Shown here one piece after another: positions 1 to 10,424 of a stretch of 64,000 bases of DNA. The stretch is from Turritopsis dohrnii (taxonomy: Eukaryota; Cnidaria; Hydrozoa; Anthoathecata; Oceaniidae). Below the pieces are notes generated by a model that did not search any database, was not told where the DNA came from, and saw only the letters and a program-made list of their open reading frames with translations. Every line of letters begins with the position of its first letter. Position 1 is the stretch's first letter. A program made the position numbers and the translations under genes. Location: the NCBI GenBank assembly GCA_027922465.2, contig BQMF02000013.1, positions 186,001 through 250,000 on the forward strand, given 5' to 3'.

Positions 1-480
1 TTTGTAACTCGGTAATTCCGAACCTCATGCTATCATCTGAATAATTCTAATTATTTCGATAATTATGCAGAATTGATAAAAAGACATTAGCTGAAGTCAC
101 ACATTTTGAAAACTTAACAACAGATCTCGAGATCTGAATTACGACTTCTATTCACGTAATAGACTTCCATATATAGTGCAAAAATTTAAATTTTTAAAAT
201 CAACTTTGCATACGGCCACCAGTAATTACAACACGGATTTCATCGACGTTATTCCATCTCTTTTCGTATTTCTATGCCAAAATGTAAAGTTGTCATTATA
301 TATAGAGTTGAGTAGACATTATGGACCGGGAAGGCTTAGAGGTTTGTTTACCTCTTACCCTTCACCATGTTGTTGTAAGTAGATGAGAATGTTGTTTGTT
401 AACATTCTTGAAAATCTCTTAAATTCAGATCAAGGCTTCTAAAGACGTCCATTAACACTGAGAAGTAATTTACGTTGGCT
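1..480. other. No gene recognised
   Basis: AT-rich sequence with only short open frames and no recognisable protein motif. It may be the flank or the degraded 3' part of the transposon-type gene that starts at 3524 on the minus strand, but I cannot show this. Confidence 0.3.
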
Positions 481-1838
481 GAGAGTTTAAAATGTGCTCA
501 CAAACTGCTGCGCAGGAATAAAAGAAAACCCTTTGTAGATCCATCCATCTTCTTCATTCCTTTTTTTGTCCGCTCTCTTTAAGGCATTTTTATTCAGCTT
601 TGTGTTGTATTTTGATAAACTGTTAACTGTTTTCCACACAACACAACAATCGAATATACACCAAATCATAGGCTACTGCCAGTACCTTTAAAGCCAAACC
701 ATCTTCAACATCCAAACAAGTTTCTGTTGTAAAATAATCTTCACTGAAACCAAGTGTAAGGCAGAGGAGATTGAAAAGTTTAGGAGGAATTTTTGTTTTG
801 TAATTTTGTAAATTAAAATCATTTAAATTAGGTGGCCAACCAACTACACCATTAACTCCTTTCAGTAAATTTCGAAGTTCAGTTGTGATTTGATGGCAAA
901 ATGATTTGTTATAATTGAATCTAGATCTCCCAGTACATGCTTTGTAACTTTCATCTTCAGATTGAGATGATGAAGTAATAGCACCAGAATCAACAAAATC
1001 TCCGATTATACTTGATGGGACATTGCAATCAAACACAAGTTTTCTTTGATTTCTTTGCATTGGTTGGTAAAATATTAAATCAGGATGTCTTTCTTGGATC
1101 TTCTTTTTTAAACGCTTTGTTTGATATTTACTAGCATTTACATTTTATTTTTCGGCTACAATTTTGACAAAAACCTCACAAAGGAATTTTAGGCTGTACA
1201 CTCTGTTTTGGTTTATCAATTCATTTTTAATCACATCTTGGCAAAAGGCATCAAATGACACATTGTAGGAAAAATCATTTCTTGAAGTTGGTGGTAAGTT
1301 TGTTTGTTGTGGATCTTCTTGATAAAAGTCTCTACGTAAAGTTGCCAAACATTTAGTATAATCTTTACAACAAACATTATGGTAATGAGCTTCAATTGCA
1401 ACTAAGTCTTTATCGCGAATATGTATAAGGACAGTCTCATCATTTTTCAACTCTACAGTTAAACGACCCCCATCAACAGTTTGAGCTCGACTTAGCCCTT
1501 GGCACTTTCTTTTCTTGTCAACAGGATCTGTGTAATAGAAATGTTTTTCCTTCCAAATAATACATATTTTTGGCATAATGTTAGTTTTCTTATTTCTATT
1601 TGAATGTTGTTGTTCTCTACTGACAATGCGTCTGACAGTCGAGCAGATTTTCGAGATGTTGTCTGCTGGCTTTCAACGTTAAGTGTTTCATCGTTTCTAA
1701 ACGACTTTCTTTTTCTTTTATTTGAAGCATTTATTACTCTTTCTAATTTACTAACATTTTTGAATTTCATATAAAAATTTTTGTGATAAACAAGAGGAGT
1801 GGAATTTGTGTTATCATAATCAGCAGGCAAATCAGCTA

Positions 1839-2783
1839 CCGTAAAGCGGGGTGACTTCGATCAGTATAAATAAACTGTTAAAACTCTGAAACTAAAGTGC
1901 GTTTTTCATATTTTTTAAGATTTTCATTTAGATTCCTATTGTAAAATACCATCAGAATCGCCTTCAAGGGAAACGATCAATTTCTTCCGAAATTAACGAC
2001 GAAAAACATCAAAGTTTCACCGCTCATATTGGTCATCGCTCTACGTCGTATTCAAGAGTCTAGCCTTGACATTTTTGGTACATATGTGAAGTATAGAGGC
2101 TGAATGTAAAGAAAATTATAATATGTCTGAAAGAAATTCTGTTCTTCACCACTATATTCTGTTTTTCTTTTCCTTATTCCTTTATCGATAATACCGTGTT
2201 TATAAAATCACGAAAAAAACGAATGTTTTATATCGCTATAACTTACATGTTCGCAAGAACTTCGTGAAAAGTCGTCGTATCTCATGGGAGATTTAATGAC
2301 TTACCGAAGAAATTTTAATAAGCGCCATGATGATAGATCTCAAAAATTTTGTTTGAGATACAATGAAATTTCAATGTTAATTTCGTTTCGTATTAACGAG
2401 GGTCACACATGTGTGAAAGTCATAAATATCTTTTCTTTTACTAACATTCGCTGATCTTTTACGGTCGAACATTACCGCGGATGAGAAATGGTGGTCTGTT
2501 AATATTGTAATAATGGCGCTTTAAAAACATTGCCAAATATAATTATAAGTAATTTGGCGCTTCGCATAAGCTGATCGAAGTCACCCCATAATCAATATTG
2601 TCGTTTTCTTGGAAAGATCAGGTTATTTCTCTGGAATTACAAGATTAGATAATGTGAAATTTTGCACTGAAGTAGAAGAAATATGTAATGTAATGATTCC
2701 AAAGTTTCAGAAGTAATGGTTTAGTGTATCGGAAGTTATTTTTAAAATAGTGGCAAATTGATCGAAGTCACCCCGCTTTGCGG
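1839..2783. mobile_element. TA-target MITE (CCGTAAAGCGGGGTGACTTC)
   Basis: 945 bp bounded by inverted ends: CCGTAAAGCGGGGTGACTTC at the left and its near-perfect reverse complement at the right (GAAGTCACCCCGCTTTGCGG). It is flanked by TA at 1837-1838 and 2784-2785, the target preference of Tc1/mariner/pogo-type elements. There is no transposase frame inside, so it is non-autonomous. A second internal copy of the TIR motif lies near 2571-2588, suggesting a rearranged or composite interior. It interrupts the coding frame of the decayed gene on the minus strand. Confidence 0.8.
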
Positions 2784-2944
2784 TATTTTTTCAGCCACTT
2801 GGATCGCCTCTGCAGTAGAAAAACTATCCGAAACCAAAGTTAGCCAACTATTTCTTTTATCAGTAATATTGTGATATGTTATTTCAGTAGTTTCCTTTAA
2901 CTCTGTCTTACTTTCATCATAAAAATGAATGAAACAACCATGTA

Positions 2945-3488
2945 CAGTGGAACCTCTAATAGCGGTCACTTTGTGGGACCCAGCTTAATGGCCGTTGCAT
3001 TAGAGGTGACCGATGTATGGAGGTTTCATATGAATATACTTTTTTTTATCAAAAAGGCTGATCGGGAAAGTTGGAAGGGGCATAAAGAATGATTTGTGAT
3101 CAAAATAAACACAACATTATTGAGCCAAAGTGATTCAAGTCGTAGTGTGATAATATTCAAAGCACTTACTATAAGTGCTTCACAAAAGTTGTTCAAATCA
3201 TCTACAACAGATAAGGCCGCTTGACTTTATTTTTGTAAATAATCATAATCAATAATCAACAATTTTTTTTATTTTTCCTCTCATTTGCTTGCATAAAGAT
3301 TTTTTTTGACCGTAAAATTAGACATTGGGACAATAGAAAGTGGCCGTTTCGCCGTTGATTGGAGGTGACCGATGTATGGAGGTTTTTTTATGAGAGTTTG
3401 ACAATAAATTCGGCAGGGACTTCTTTTTCTGGCCGCTTATCAGGAGGTGACCGATGTATGGAGGTGACCGTTAATAGAGGTTTCACTG
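2945..3488. mobile_element. TA-target MITE (CAGTGGAACCTCTAATAGCG)
   Basis: 544 bp with inverted ends CAGTGGAACCTCTAATAGCG and GTTAATAGAGGTTTCACTG, flanked by TA at 2943-2944 and 3489-3490. The CAGTGGAACCTC start resembles pogo/Tigger-type ends, as remembered. There is no transposase inside. Internal GGTGACCGATGTATGGAGG motifs recur (about 3007, 3363, 3445), so the subterminal region is internally repeated. It is inserted in the first coding block of the decayed gene. Confidence 0.8.
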
Positions 3489-3524
3489 TATTTCATCTTC
3501 TTCGACTTCTTCCTTCGTCGCCAT

Positions 3525-4429
3525 TTTACATTTCTGGTTTGTTTACATCCGCATTATAAATTACGGACCGGAATTCTATTTCTAAGCGAAGATGAACAAC
3601 TCGAGGAATTTTTAAATCACTGAGTCCGCATTTTAGACATCCAAATCCGAATCATTTCGATCCTTGAACGACATCGAGAAATACCGTGTATATTACCCAG
3701 AAAATGAGCTGTTTTACACCAAAACTGCAGTAGATATTTGAGGCAACTTTTGTTATTTCAAATTCTTATAGTGGGAGGCTTTGATTCCATCAAAAATATT
3801 TTTGTCTGAGGGTATGCCCTACTGAATGACAGAATGAGCTCGCAGTCTAATAGATAAATGATCTCATGTTCATATTTGCGCAATAATGAGACAAGTTTTT
3901 CAGCACGAAATTAAATAAAGTCCCTACAGATTTATCAATTTTGAATTCTTTGTGGCATACATATAAACTTTATGCTGGTGCAGGGGAATGTGTGCAGAAC
4001 GAAATTGCCTTTGATAATTTTTAATGTTTATAATATCACTGAGACAATCTCTGTCACTTTCGGCAATCAAATTGGACTGCTTTGCAGCAAAAGATGTAAA
4101 TAATATTTACGCACACAGGTAAAAGTATTCTCTGAGGCCGACATCGGATATATATGTTCGGGTCGGGTCAGCTGCCCGCCCCTAACTCTGATTACGAAAA
4201 CTTGGTGTTTTGGGGGCGGTGGGGCGGGAAGTTCGGCAAATTATTCCATTTCCAAAATTTGTTTATTCGCGTGAGCTAACTGTGAAACGCTAATCATCGA
4301 AAATGAACTTATCTGAACTATCAAAAAGGAGAAATTAGTAGTCTCATCGGGTATATTCGATTTTGGGAGCGTCAAGATTTTCAACATGATAAAATCAAAA
4401 CTATCACGCCGCCCCCACGCCTCCTTTTT
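3525..4429. other. Intergenic, no gene recognised
   Basis: No coding frame with recognisable motifs and no clear repeat pair. Low-complexity AT-rich sequence with a short G-rich patch near 4190-4230. Confidence 0.4.
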
Positions 4430-4431
4430 TA

Positions 4432-5671
4432 CGGTAGCAGCGAAAGCGAATACCGTATTAAAACACCCGTGGACTACTACTACTACTACTAATACTACTA
4501 CTACTACTCCTCCTCCGGCCGAAATGGCAATTAGTCTGCGATTTAGAGTCTGCGGGACTCTATCAAAAACGCAATGTAAATTCTAATGAAGGAACGCAGC
4601 CTTCGTAATTTGGAAGCTTTTTCATATCGAACATTTAAAAGTAGATTACCTTTTATTTTAAAAGTACATAACCTGATATTTTATAACTTAATCCACGAAA
4701 TTAGAATTCATTCGAATTCTAATCAAATAGGCGTACATAAAAATGGGACTTTTAGTTCATTACGCTAACTGAAAATATATACTTGATATGCTGCTTTTCT
4801 TGTTAGTAAAGCTTATTAGTTCAAAATTTCTTATTACCTCGTTTGGTTTGTTAGCTATTACACTATGTTTGTTTATTAAAGTTTTCAAAGATCTAGTTCA
4901 AAAAGGCAGTTTATTTGTTGGAATTCAATTTTGGTTTCGTCAGAAATTATTATTATTACAAGAGCCAGATGGCGCAAAACGGTAGCAGCAAGCAGCATAC
5001 TTTCGAAAGCTCGACCAAAAATTGCCATAAAAAAAATAGTTAGTGTAAAGAGGTCTTATCGAATGTAAATGGGGTCTTATTAAGAAACGCCACCAGCAAA
5101 TAATTTTCAAGACAAAGAAATGTACATACATGAGTCGAATTTTTTCAAGAAAAAAATTATAAGAACTTATGCGTAAAAAAACGCTTCGAAAAAAATTAAA
5201 AACAATAACAAAGATTCCATGGACTCAAGAAACCTTCCCAAAAACTGTGATCTTTGAAATATTTAATGCAAAATGACGGTTTAGATAGCTGACAAACTTT
5301 AGATGTAATTAAAAAGTCCGTTAAGGTTGAACTACCGACGATAAAATCGTACCTTACATCCAAATGTTAAGCATTTTTAGTAAAAGTAACTACTTACTAC
5401 TTTTAACTTAAAGCCTTACTACCAAAATATCTCTTTCTTCATGTCTTATTAAGCGATGAAATAATAGAAAAATTTATTTTAGAATGTTTGTTGGATATAA
5501 CCTTCGAATATTTTTAGACTGCGTTCCTTTGTGAGGTTTCATATGATTTTCTGAACGAAATCTGATCGACTGTTAAGCGTAGGCTAAAAACTGCCGTTTC
5601 GGCCGGAGGAGTAGTAGGAGTAGTAGGAGTCCAAGGGTGTTTTAATACGGTATTCGCTTACGCTGCTACCG
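4432..5671. mobile_element. Inverted-repeat element A with trinucleotide termini
   Basis: Ends are inverted copies: CGGTAGCAGCGAAAGCGAAT at 4432 and its counterpart at about 5652-5671, followed inward by matching TACTAC/GTAGTA trinucleotide tracts and a GGCCG block (about 4470-4520 and 5600-5630). TA flanks both sides (4430-4431, 5672-5673). About 1240 bp and no transposase. The first 370 bp or so recur in inverted orientation at 16470-16827, so this is a dispersed family. It overlaps element B (4959-5974), which shares the motif ACGGTAGCAGC. Confidence 0.65.
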
Positions 5672-5974
5672 TAATAAACAAACTTTTTTTTTTCTACATA
5701 AGCTCTTACGAAAAAATTTCTTATAAAAAAAACACACAGCTCACACATGTATAATTCTTTTGTCTTTAAATAAATTGTTGCTGGTGTTTTTGGTTAGACC
5801 CTATTTACACTAATTAATCATTTTCATCGAATTTATCGTTAATGCCTGTTTTCCACCAGTGAGATATCTTAGAAAACATCCAGTAAAGAATTTTTTAGTA
5901 CTTAAAGTAAAATTTCGAAAGCATTTGCGTGAAAAGTAAACTTGCTGCTACCGTTTTGCGCCATCTGGCTCTTG
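4959..5974. mobile_element. Inverted-repeat element B, TTA target duplication
   Basis: Perfect inverted ends beginning CAAGAGCCAGATGGCGCAAA (4959-4992) and the reverse complement at 5941-5974, flanked on both sides by TTA (4956-4958 and 5975-5977). A 3-bp TWA duplication is the PIF/Harbinger habit, so a Harbinger-type MITE is likely. No transposase frame. Its left end lies inside element A while its right end lies outside, so the two are interleaved rather than nested. Confidence 0.6.
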
Positions 5975-5977
5975 TTA

Positions 5978-8365
5978 TAGCTTGAAATGACCCAAACCGA
6001 ACACATTTCCAATGTTGGCCTAATAGGGTTAAATATCCACAGGTTTCAAGAAGCTCTTTACACAAATTAGATAGACGCTTTTCTGTTTATAAGAATACGC
6101 TTTATAAGAATGTTCAAGATGAAATTGGCCAAAATGTTAAGAATGTCTTAAGAATATTGCCATCTTAAGATTTTGTGAGCTCAAAATTTATTTTGTTTTA
6201 TATATAGGTGCTATTCTTTTGTAATTATCAATGTAACCATTCTCTCACGTGGCTCTGCATAGCTGTTTTGTTGCAGTTTTTTCTCCTATCAACCTTTTTT
6301 CACCTTTTGAGTTTTATCTTTAGTTTTTGGGCACGAAAAGTTAGGTACGACCTTAAGAATGTCTTAAAAATTTATTTGGACGTTTTTGACTAAAAAGTTA
6401 AGAATGTTCATCATGAAACGAAAAAAGAAAAAGCGTGTAGCAAACATATATTTGTTTCAGGACATGACAAGAAGTGATACAACCACTTTGGTTGATTTTC
6501 AACTGGTGACTGCAAGCATATACTCGAGCTGACAAATTCCTTTTGAAAGTCAGAAAGGCAACCTATTAGCATCATTTGTCAGTTCTATATGGTCATTTCC
6601 GACTTTCCTTAGCATTTTTCCAGATGTATTATTTGTTGACTTAATAGTTTATAGTACTTTTTATAAATGTGTCAACTTACGAGCATGCAGTAAATCTTCT
6701 TTGAGCGAGTCGTGTTAGGGTTTGGGGCTAGACATAGTTTCAATTGTCAGAATAACACTTCTGAACCAAGTTGCTTTTTTCTTGCACATTTGACACATAT
6801 TTTGTTGTATTTTGTTGTATACTAACGGTATACTTGTTTTTAAGCTCCACTGAGTTTTACTACTTAACCAAATATCGTCACATTCCTTTTTATTATATTC
6901 AATGAACCTAGGAAGTTTGCGAGATAAGCAAAAAACAATTTGTGTTTTATCACAAAATTTCACACTCAACATTGCTGGATTATTCCCAGAAATCGATTTA
7001 GAGGCCATTCTAGAGACTCTGGAAACCAAAACCGTCCACGACATTTTTAGGCAAACTATTCTATTTTCAGCATTACCTTTAAAAGAAATGTTGTTTTATG
7101 TCATCATGGACGATGGCATGAAAAGATAAAAACCTTTTAGCAGAACAGAGAATATTCCAGCCAAATTGGTCAAATGGGCGCAAGAAATTTGAGCAAAGCG
7201 ACTAAATTGGGCTAATTTTATTATTACAAACAATTTCTGTGATGCTGTGTGTTCATTTAGTGGTAGGCTTCAATGATGATGAGAGTGGTGCCATGTTATT
7301 CAATCAAAGATTCTAAAATCAAAATTTTATCTTTTAGGAATCAGGCGAGATTTTTTTATGTACTGTCGACTCTCGAAAACTGGAACTCTCAGTTTACGAT
7401 ATAAAATAAGAAAAAAAGAAATACAATATCAACATCAAAAAGTAAATAATATCATCTGTCAAGTTTCAAACTTAACAAAATAACTGTTCCTGAAAATGCT
7501 TCGCTAATAAGTAATATAATATGTGAATGACTTCCAACTTGAACAAGACAAAAGTGAATAAAAACGCTTGTTATTGTCACATCATATGTGGTTAGGTTTA
7601 TTACAATAATGCTGGAAGAAAGTTCAAGATGAAGATGAAGAGATAACGGTGGAGGGTCCAGTGGAAGTGGTGACTATATGATGATAGCTTTACTTGCATC
7701 ACTAAAAGAGATTTGACTAAAAGTAGCTTTGAGGATGAGATTTCCTTTAAACTATTAGCATGTGTGCTCCTCTATGCACGACAGAATTTTTTAACACTTA
7801 TCTATTTCAAGAACATGTGTGTCCTAATTGTTTGTTTGTTTGTAAAATCGTAACAATTTTATGAGGTCCCTTGAGTTTAGCTCTTACAGGAAGGGTGCTG
7901 CCTTTAATATCACTTCCCCATCAACACAACGCTTTGCTAGATTATCGTTTCTCCGACCATTCCTTGAATATCACTGTTGTGAAACTTTAGAAACTCCTTT
8001 TTGAGATATAAGATCATTGCTAGATCCCTTTGCTCAAAGTTCACAATCAATTCCCTAAGTTGTTTTGAAGTAAAAAGTTCATCGCTTAAAATTCCAACTA
8101 CACGACGAGTTTGAACTTTTGGAATAAGGAAACACGATAGGTACCAAGTATGAAGATCCGACTCAACTATGGCAAGTCAGTTACTTTTGAAAATTAGCTC
8201 CTAGCGCTTTGGTTTCCTTTTCGCTTTTAATTAAAGTTTTATAATTTAAAAGGTCATTTTCCATTAAGTGTATTTCGGGCAGACGAATAGGATGATTCTT
8301 TTCTGTTGTAACGACATGGCGAAGAATTTTTCCTCGATTTTTACAGTTACAAGAAGAATACATCC
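5978..8365. other. Long intergenic stretch, nothing recognised
   Basis: About 2.4 kb with only short chance frames (for example 6902-7129 plus and 6715-7044 minus, which are antisense to each other). No splice-linked coding segments, RNA genes or clear inverted repeats were found. Confidence 0.4.
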
Positions 8366-8371
8366 ACCAAA

Positions 8372-8423
8372 TGACGTCATGACTTTATTGTTTTACTTGA
8401 ACCATGTTCAGTATATGACGTCA
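8372..8423. promoter_or_regulatory. Two CRE palindromes upstream of ORF at 8470
   Basis: Two perfect TGACGTCA octamers lie at 8372-8379 and 8416-8423, 44 bp apart start to start; the second ends 46 bp before the ATG at 8470. TGACGTCA is the classical CREB/ATF site. Clustering next to a start codon suggests the core promoter of the gene at 8470. Regulation by cAMP/CREB is inference. Confidence 0.45.
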
Positions 8424-8469
8424 AATAATTAACCACGATTTCTTTCACAATTGACAGTTAATTTCTACA

Positions 8470-9168
8470 ATGGCAAGTGTGGTTCTACCACGGATAGGAG
8501 GAACAGACAATGAGGAGGATAATCAGTTCAAGAACCTTCGTCGAATAAAAGTACGTGGTGACGTGTATTCTGCATGTTCTCGAACACAAATATTCAATAT
8601 CTCCAAAACTAAGGGACACACTGACCCGCGTTATATATTACGATTTCTACCATTCAAAATATATATCGATTTAGTCTTAAAACTGATATAAAGAAGAAAC
8701 TTTTAATTGGTCCAGTGCCGGTTAGTGTAAACTATCCTTAACATAATGAAATTGACTCTTTTTAGGGTCCAAATGTTCCACCGCCTGCGAGTCGTTTAGC
8801 AACTCGAGAAAGATACTCGATTTGTTTGCCCGAGTGCGACCAAAAAACTTTACCAGAACTAGCTGTGAGTGGGGTTGTGCAACAAAATTGCTTGGAGAAC
8901 CTCGGATATGAAGATCACAACCATAATACGTTAGATGAACTCAACTTTGTGGTATGAAATTCATTATTTTTTTTTCTCTCAAAAACCTACCTTCAGGGAG
9001 GGAGTTGAAAAATCATGTCATCAGGTTGTACTGAGTATTCCGCACAATGTTGGACATTACGTGCAGGTTTATCAGTCAAATCCGGAACATAAAGAACTTT
9101 TGAATAATGTCTTGCCGTATTTAACAACACAAAACGTACAGTTTCCTAGGAGACATACTATATTATAA
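8470..9168 (+). CDS. Unrecognised spliced gene (three proposed exons)
   Basis: Proposed exons are 8470-8550 (ATG, donor AAA/GTACGT), 8766-8951 (acceptor TTTTTAG) and about 9025-9168 (stop TAA). All are phase 0 and join into about 136 residues. The last acceptor is uncertain: an alternative CAG lies at 8996 but does not keep the frame with the chosen donor. The product is hydrophilic, begins MASVVLPRIGG and has no domain I recognise. The next coding exons start at 10425 on the same strand. This could therefore be the 5' part of the gene listed there, if the final exon is spliced at AAC/GTACAG before its stop. Two CRE palindromes lie just upstream. I do not know the function. Confidence 0.45.
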
Positions 9169-10424
9169 AGATGTAATTTTTCACGAGGGGTTTCGTGAAC
9201 ATTGATTTTTTCTGTTATGTTTACACATTACATTTGATTTGAAATGAGAACTTATAAAAAATTCATTGCCAAATATGTAACTTAAATTTCGAACGCTTCT
9301 GCTGGTGAAGTATAACCAATACTACTTTTTATTCCCTGTTTTTCCTTATAAAAGAATTTAAGAAATGCCGAAAAATAAATGGCGAAGCCTGCTGTGGAAA
9401 CAATCTAAACATGTAAGAGGTTTTTCGTAGTATCCAGACAATAACCCGACTGGACATTACCTGTCGACCAATAATAGGAGTAGGGTTAGGGTTAGGCCTA
9501 TTGATTGACGAGTAAATCTTTTGGTTCGGGAAGTGTCCACCTGGATGTTGTCCTAGAATAGCTTTTCGTTGCTGGAAAATTAAAAGATTTTCACATTTCC
9601 ATATTCCTATTTTCACCTACTACTATACTTCCCTGTTATTCCACCGCGCATATACACCTACGCCCATCCACCATATCCCCATATAAGCCTACGCCCTACA
9701 TAAAGGCAAGCGTTCACATTGACATTATCAATTGCAAAATCGTGAAAAAAAGGGATATATAGGAGCGTGGGCATTAATGTGGGATAACAAATCAAAACCA
9801 TAAACTTTAAAATTTTTTCATTTCTATCTCTAAATCTGATCACTATGATCAAAGAAGAAACACTGACTGTGACGTCACTACCGACTCCAGACTCCGTGAC
9901 TTCAATTTGACGATGTCTCTGTGATGTCACTTTTATTAAGCTATTCGTAACTCAACAGATATCTCAGAAATTTATATCATCTTTTCTTGTATCAAAAGAA
10001 ACGTCATTACTTTGCTTATTTTAAGCGATGGGGTGAAGTTTCTAATGATTTTGTAGGGAAAATTATGACAATGTTGCATTCAAATCCCCACAAATGTATA
10101 GATAAATAGTCTCGTGTAAACAGAGCATGGTTTTTCTGAATCTCGCTAATGACTATCTTTGTAAGTATCGTTTTCCCTTCATGACTCATCACCTTTCCAA
10201 CTTACCATTGGCATATTCTTTTATCAAAATGGTTGCAAGCATTACCTGGCCTCTAGCTCTTCCATTTTCACAAAAAGAACGAATGAAAGGGTTAGGCGCT
10301 ATCACGTTAGTTGCTGATATGATTTGTATGGTGACTGAACGATTATAGCGATAGGACTTGACGGGGGTTTTTTAATAGAGCTCATCTATTTTGAGTAGAC
10401 ACAATGGTTTATGGTTTTGTTTAG
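9169..10424. other. Intergenic or intronic, no gene recognised
   Basis: No recognisable coding block. A short TAGGGTTAGGGTTAGG tract occurs near 9481-9497. A possible tiny exon at about 10112-10148 (acceptor ACAG, donor GTAAGT) has the wrong phase to join the exon at 10425 and is not called. Confidence 0.35.

Larger units (their letters stand above)
623..3524 (-). pseudogene. Decayed transposon-type gene split by two MITEs
   Basis: The minus-strand reading frame starts with the ATG at 3522-3524 and runs 3491-3524, 2786-2942 and 1492-1836. The breaks are two insertions that each sit on a TA dinucleotide (1839-2783 and 2945-3488). Removing each insert with one TA leaves the frame open across both junctions. 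Near 1560-1580 the frame shifts (the track continues in another frame at 1145-1576), and a further conserved block lies at 623-1060. The segment around 1380-1570 has a C-I-I-x start followed by a His/Cys/Tyr cluster (HNVCCKDY). A similar cluster (HITCYRKF) occurs in the gene inside the 30.4-34.5 kb element. I therefore infer another copy of the same multi-copy, transposon-borne family. Function is unknown and the copy is clearly dead: two insertions, at least one frameshift and stops. Confidence 0.6.

Noticed and set aside
6715..7129. Overlapping sense and antisense frames near 6.9 kb
   Set aside because: No motif, no splice partners, and the two frames are simply opposite strands of the same sequence.
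9481..9497. Telomere-like TTAGGG repeat (about 2.5 units)
   Set aside because: Too short to call an interstitial telomere; expected by chance or as part of a larger repeat.
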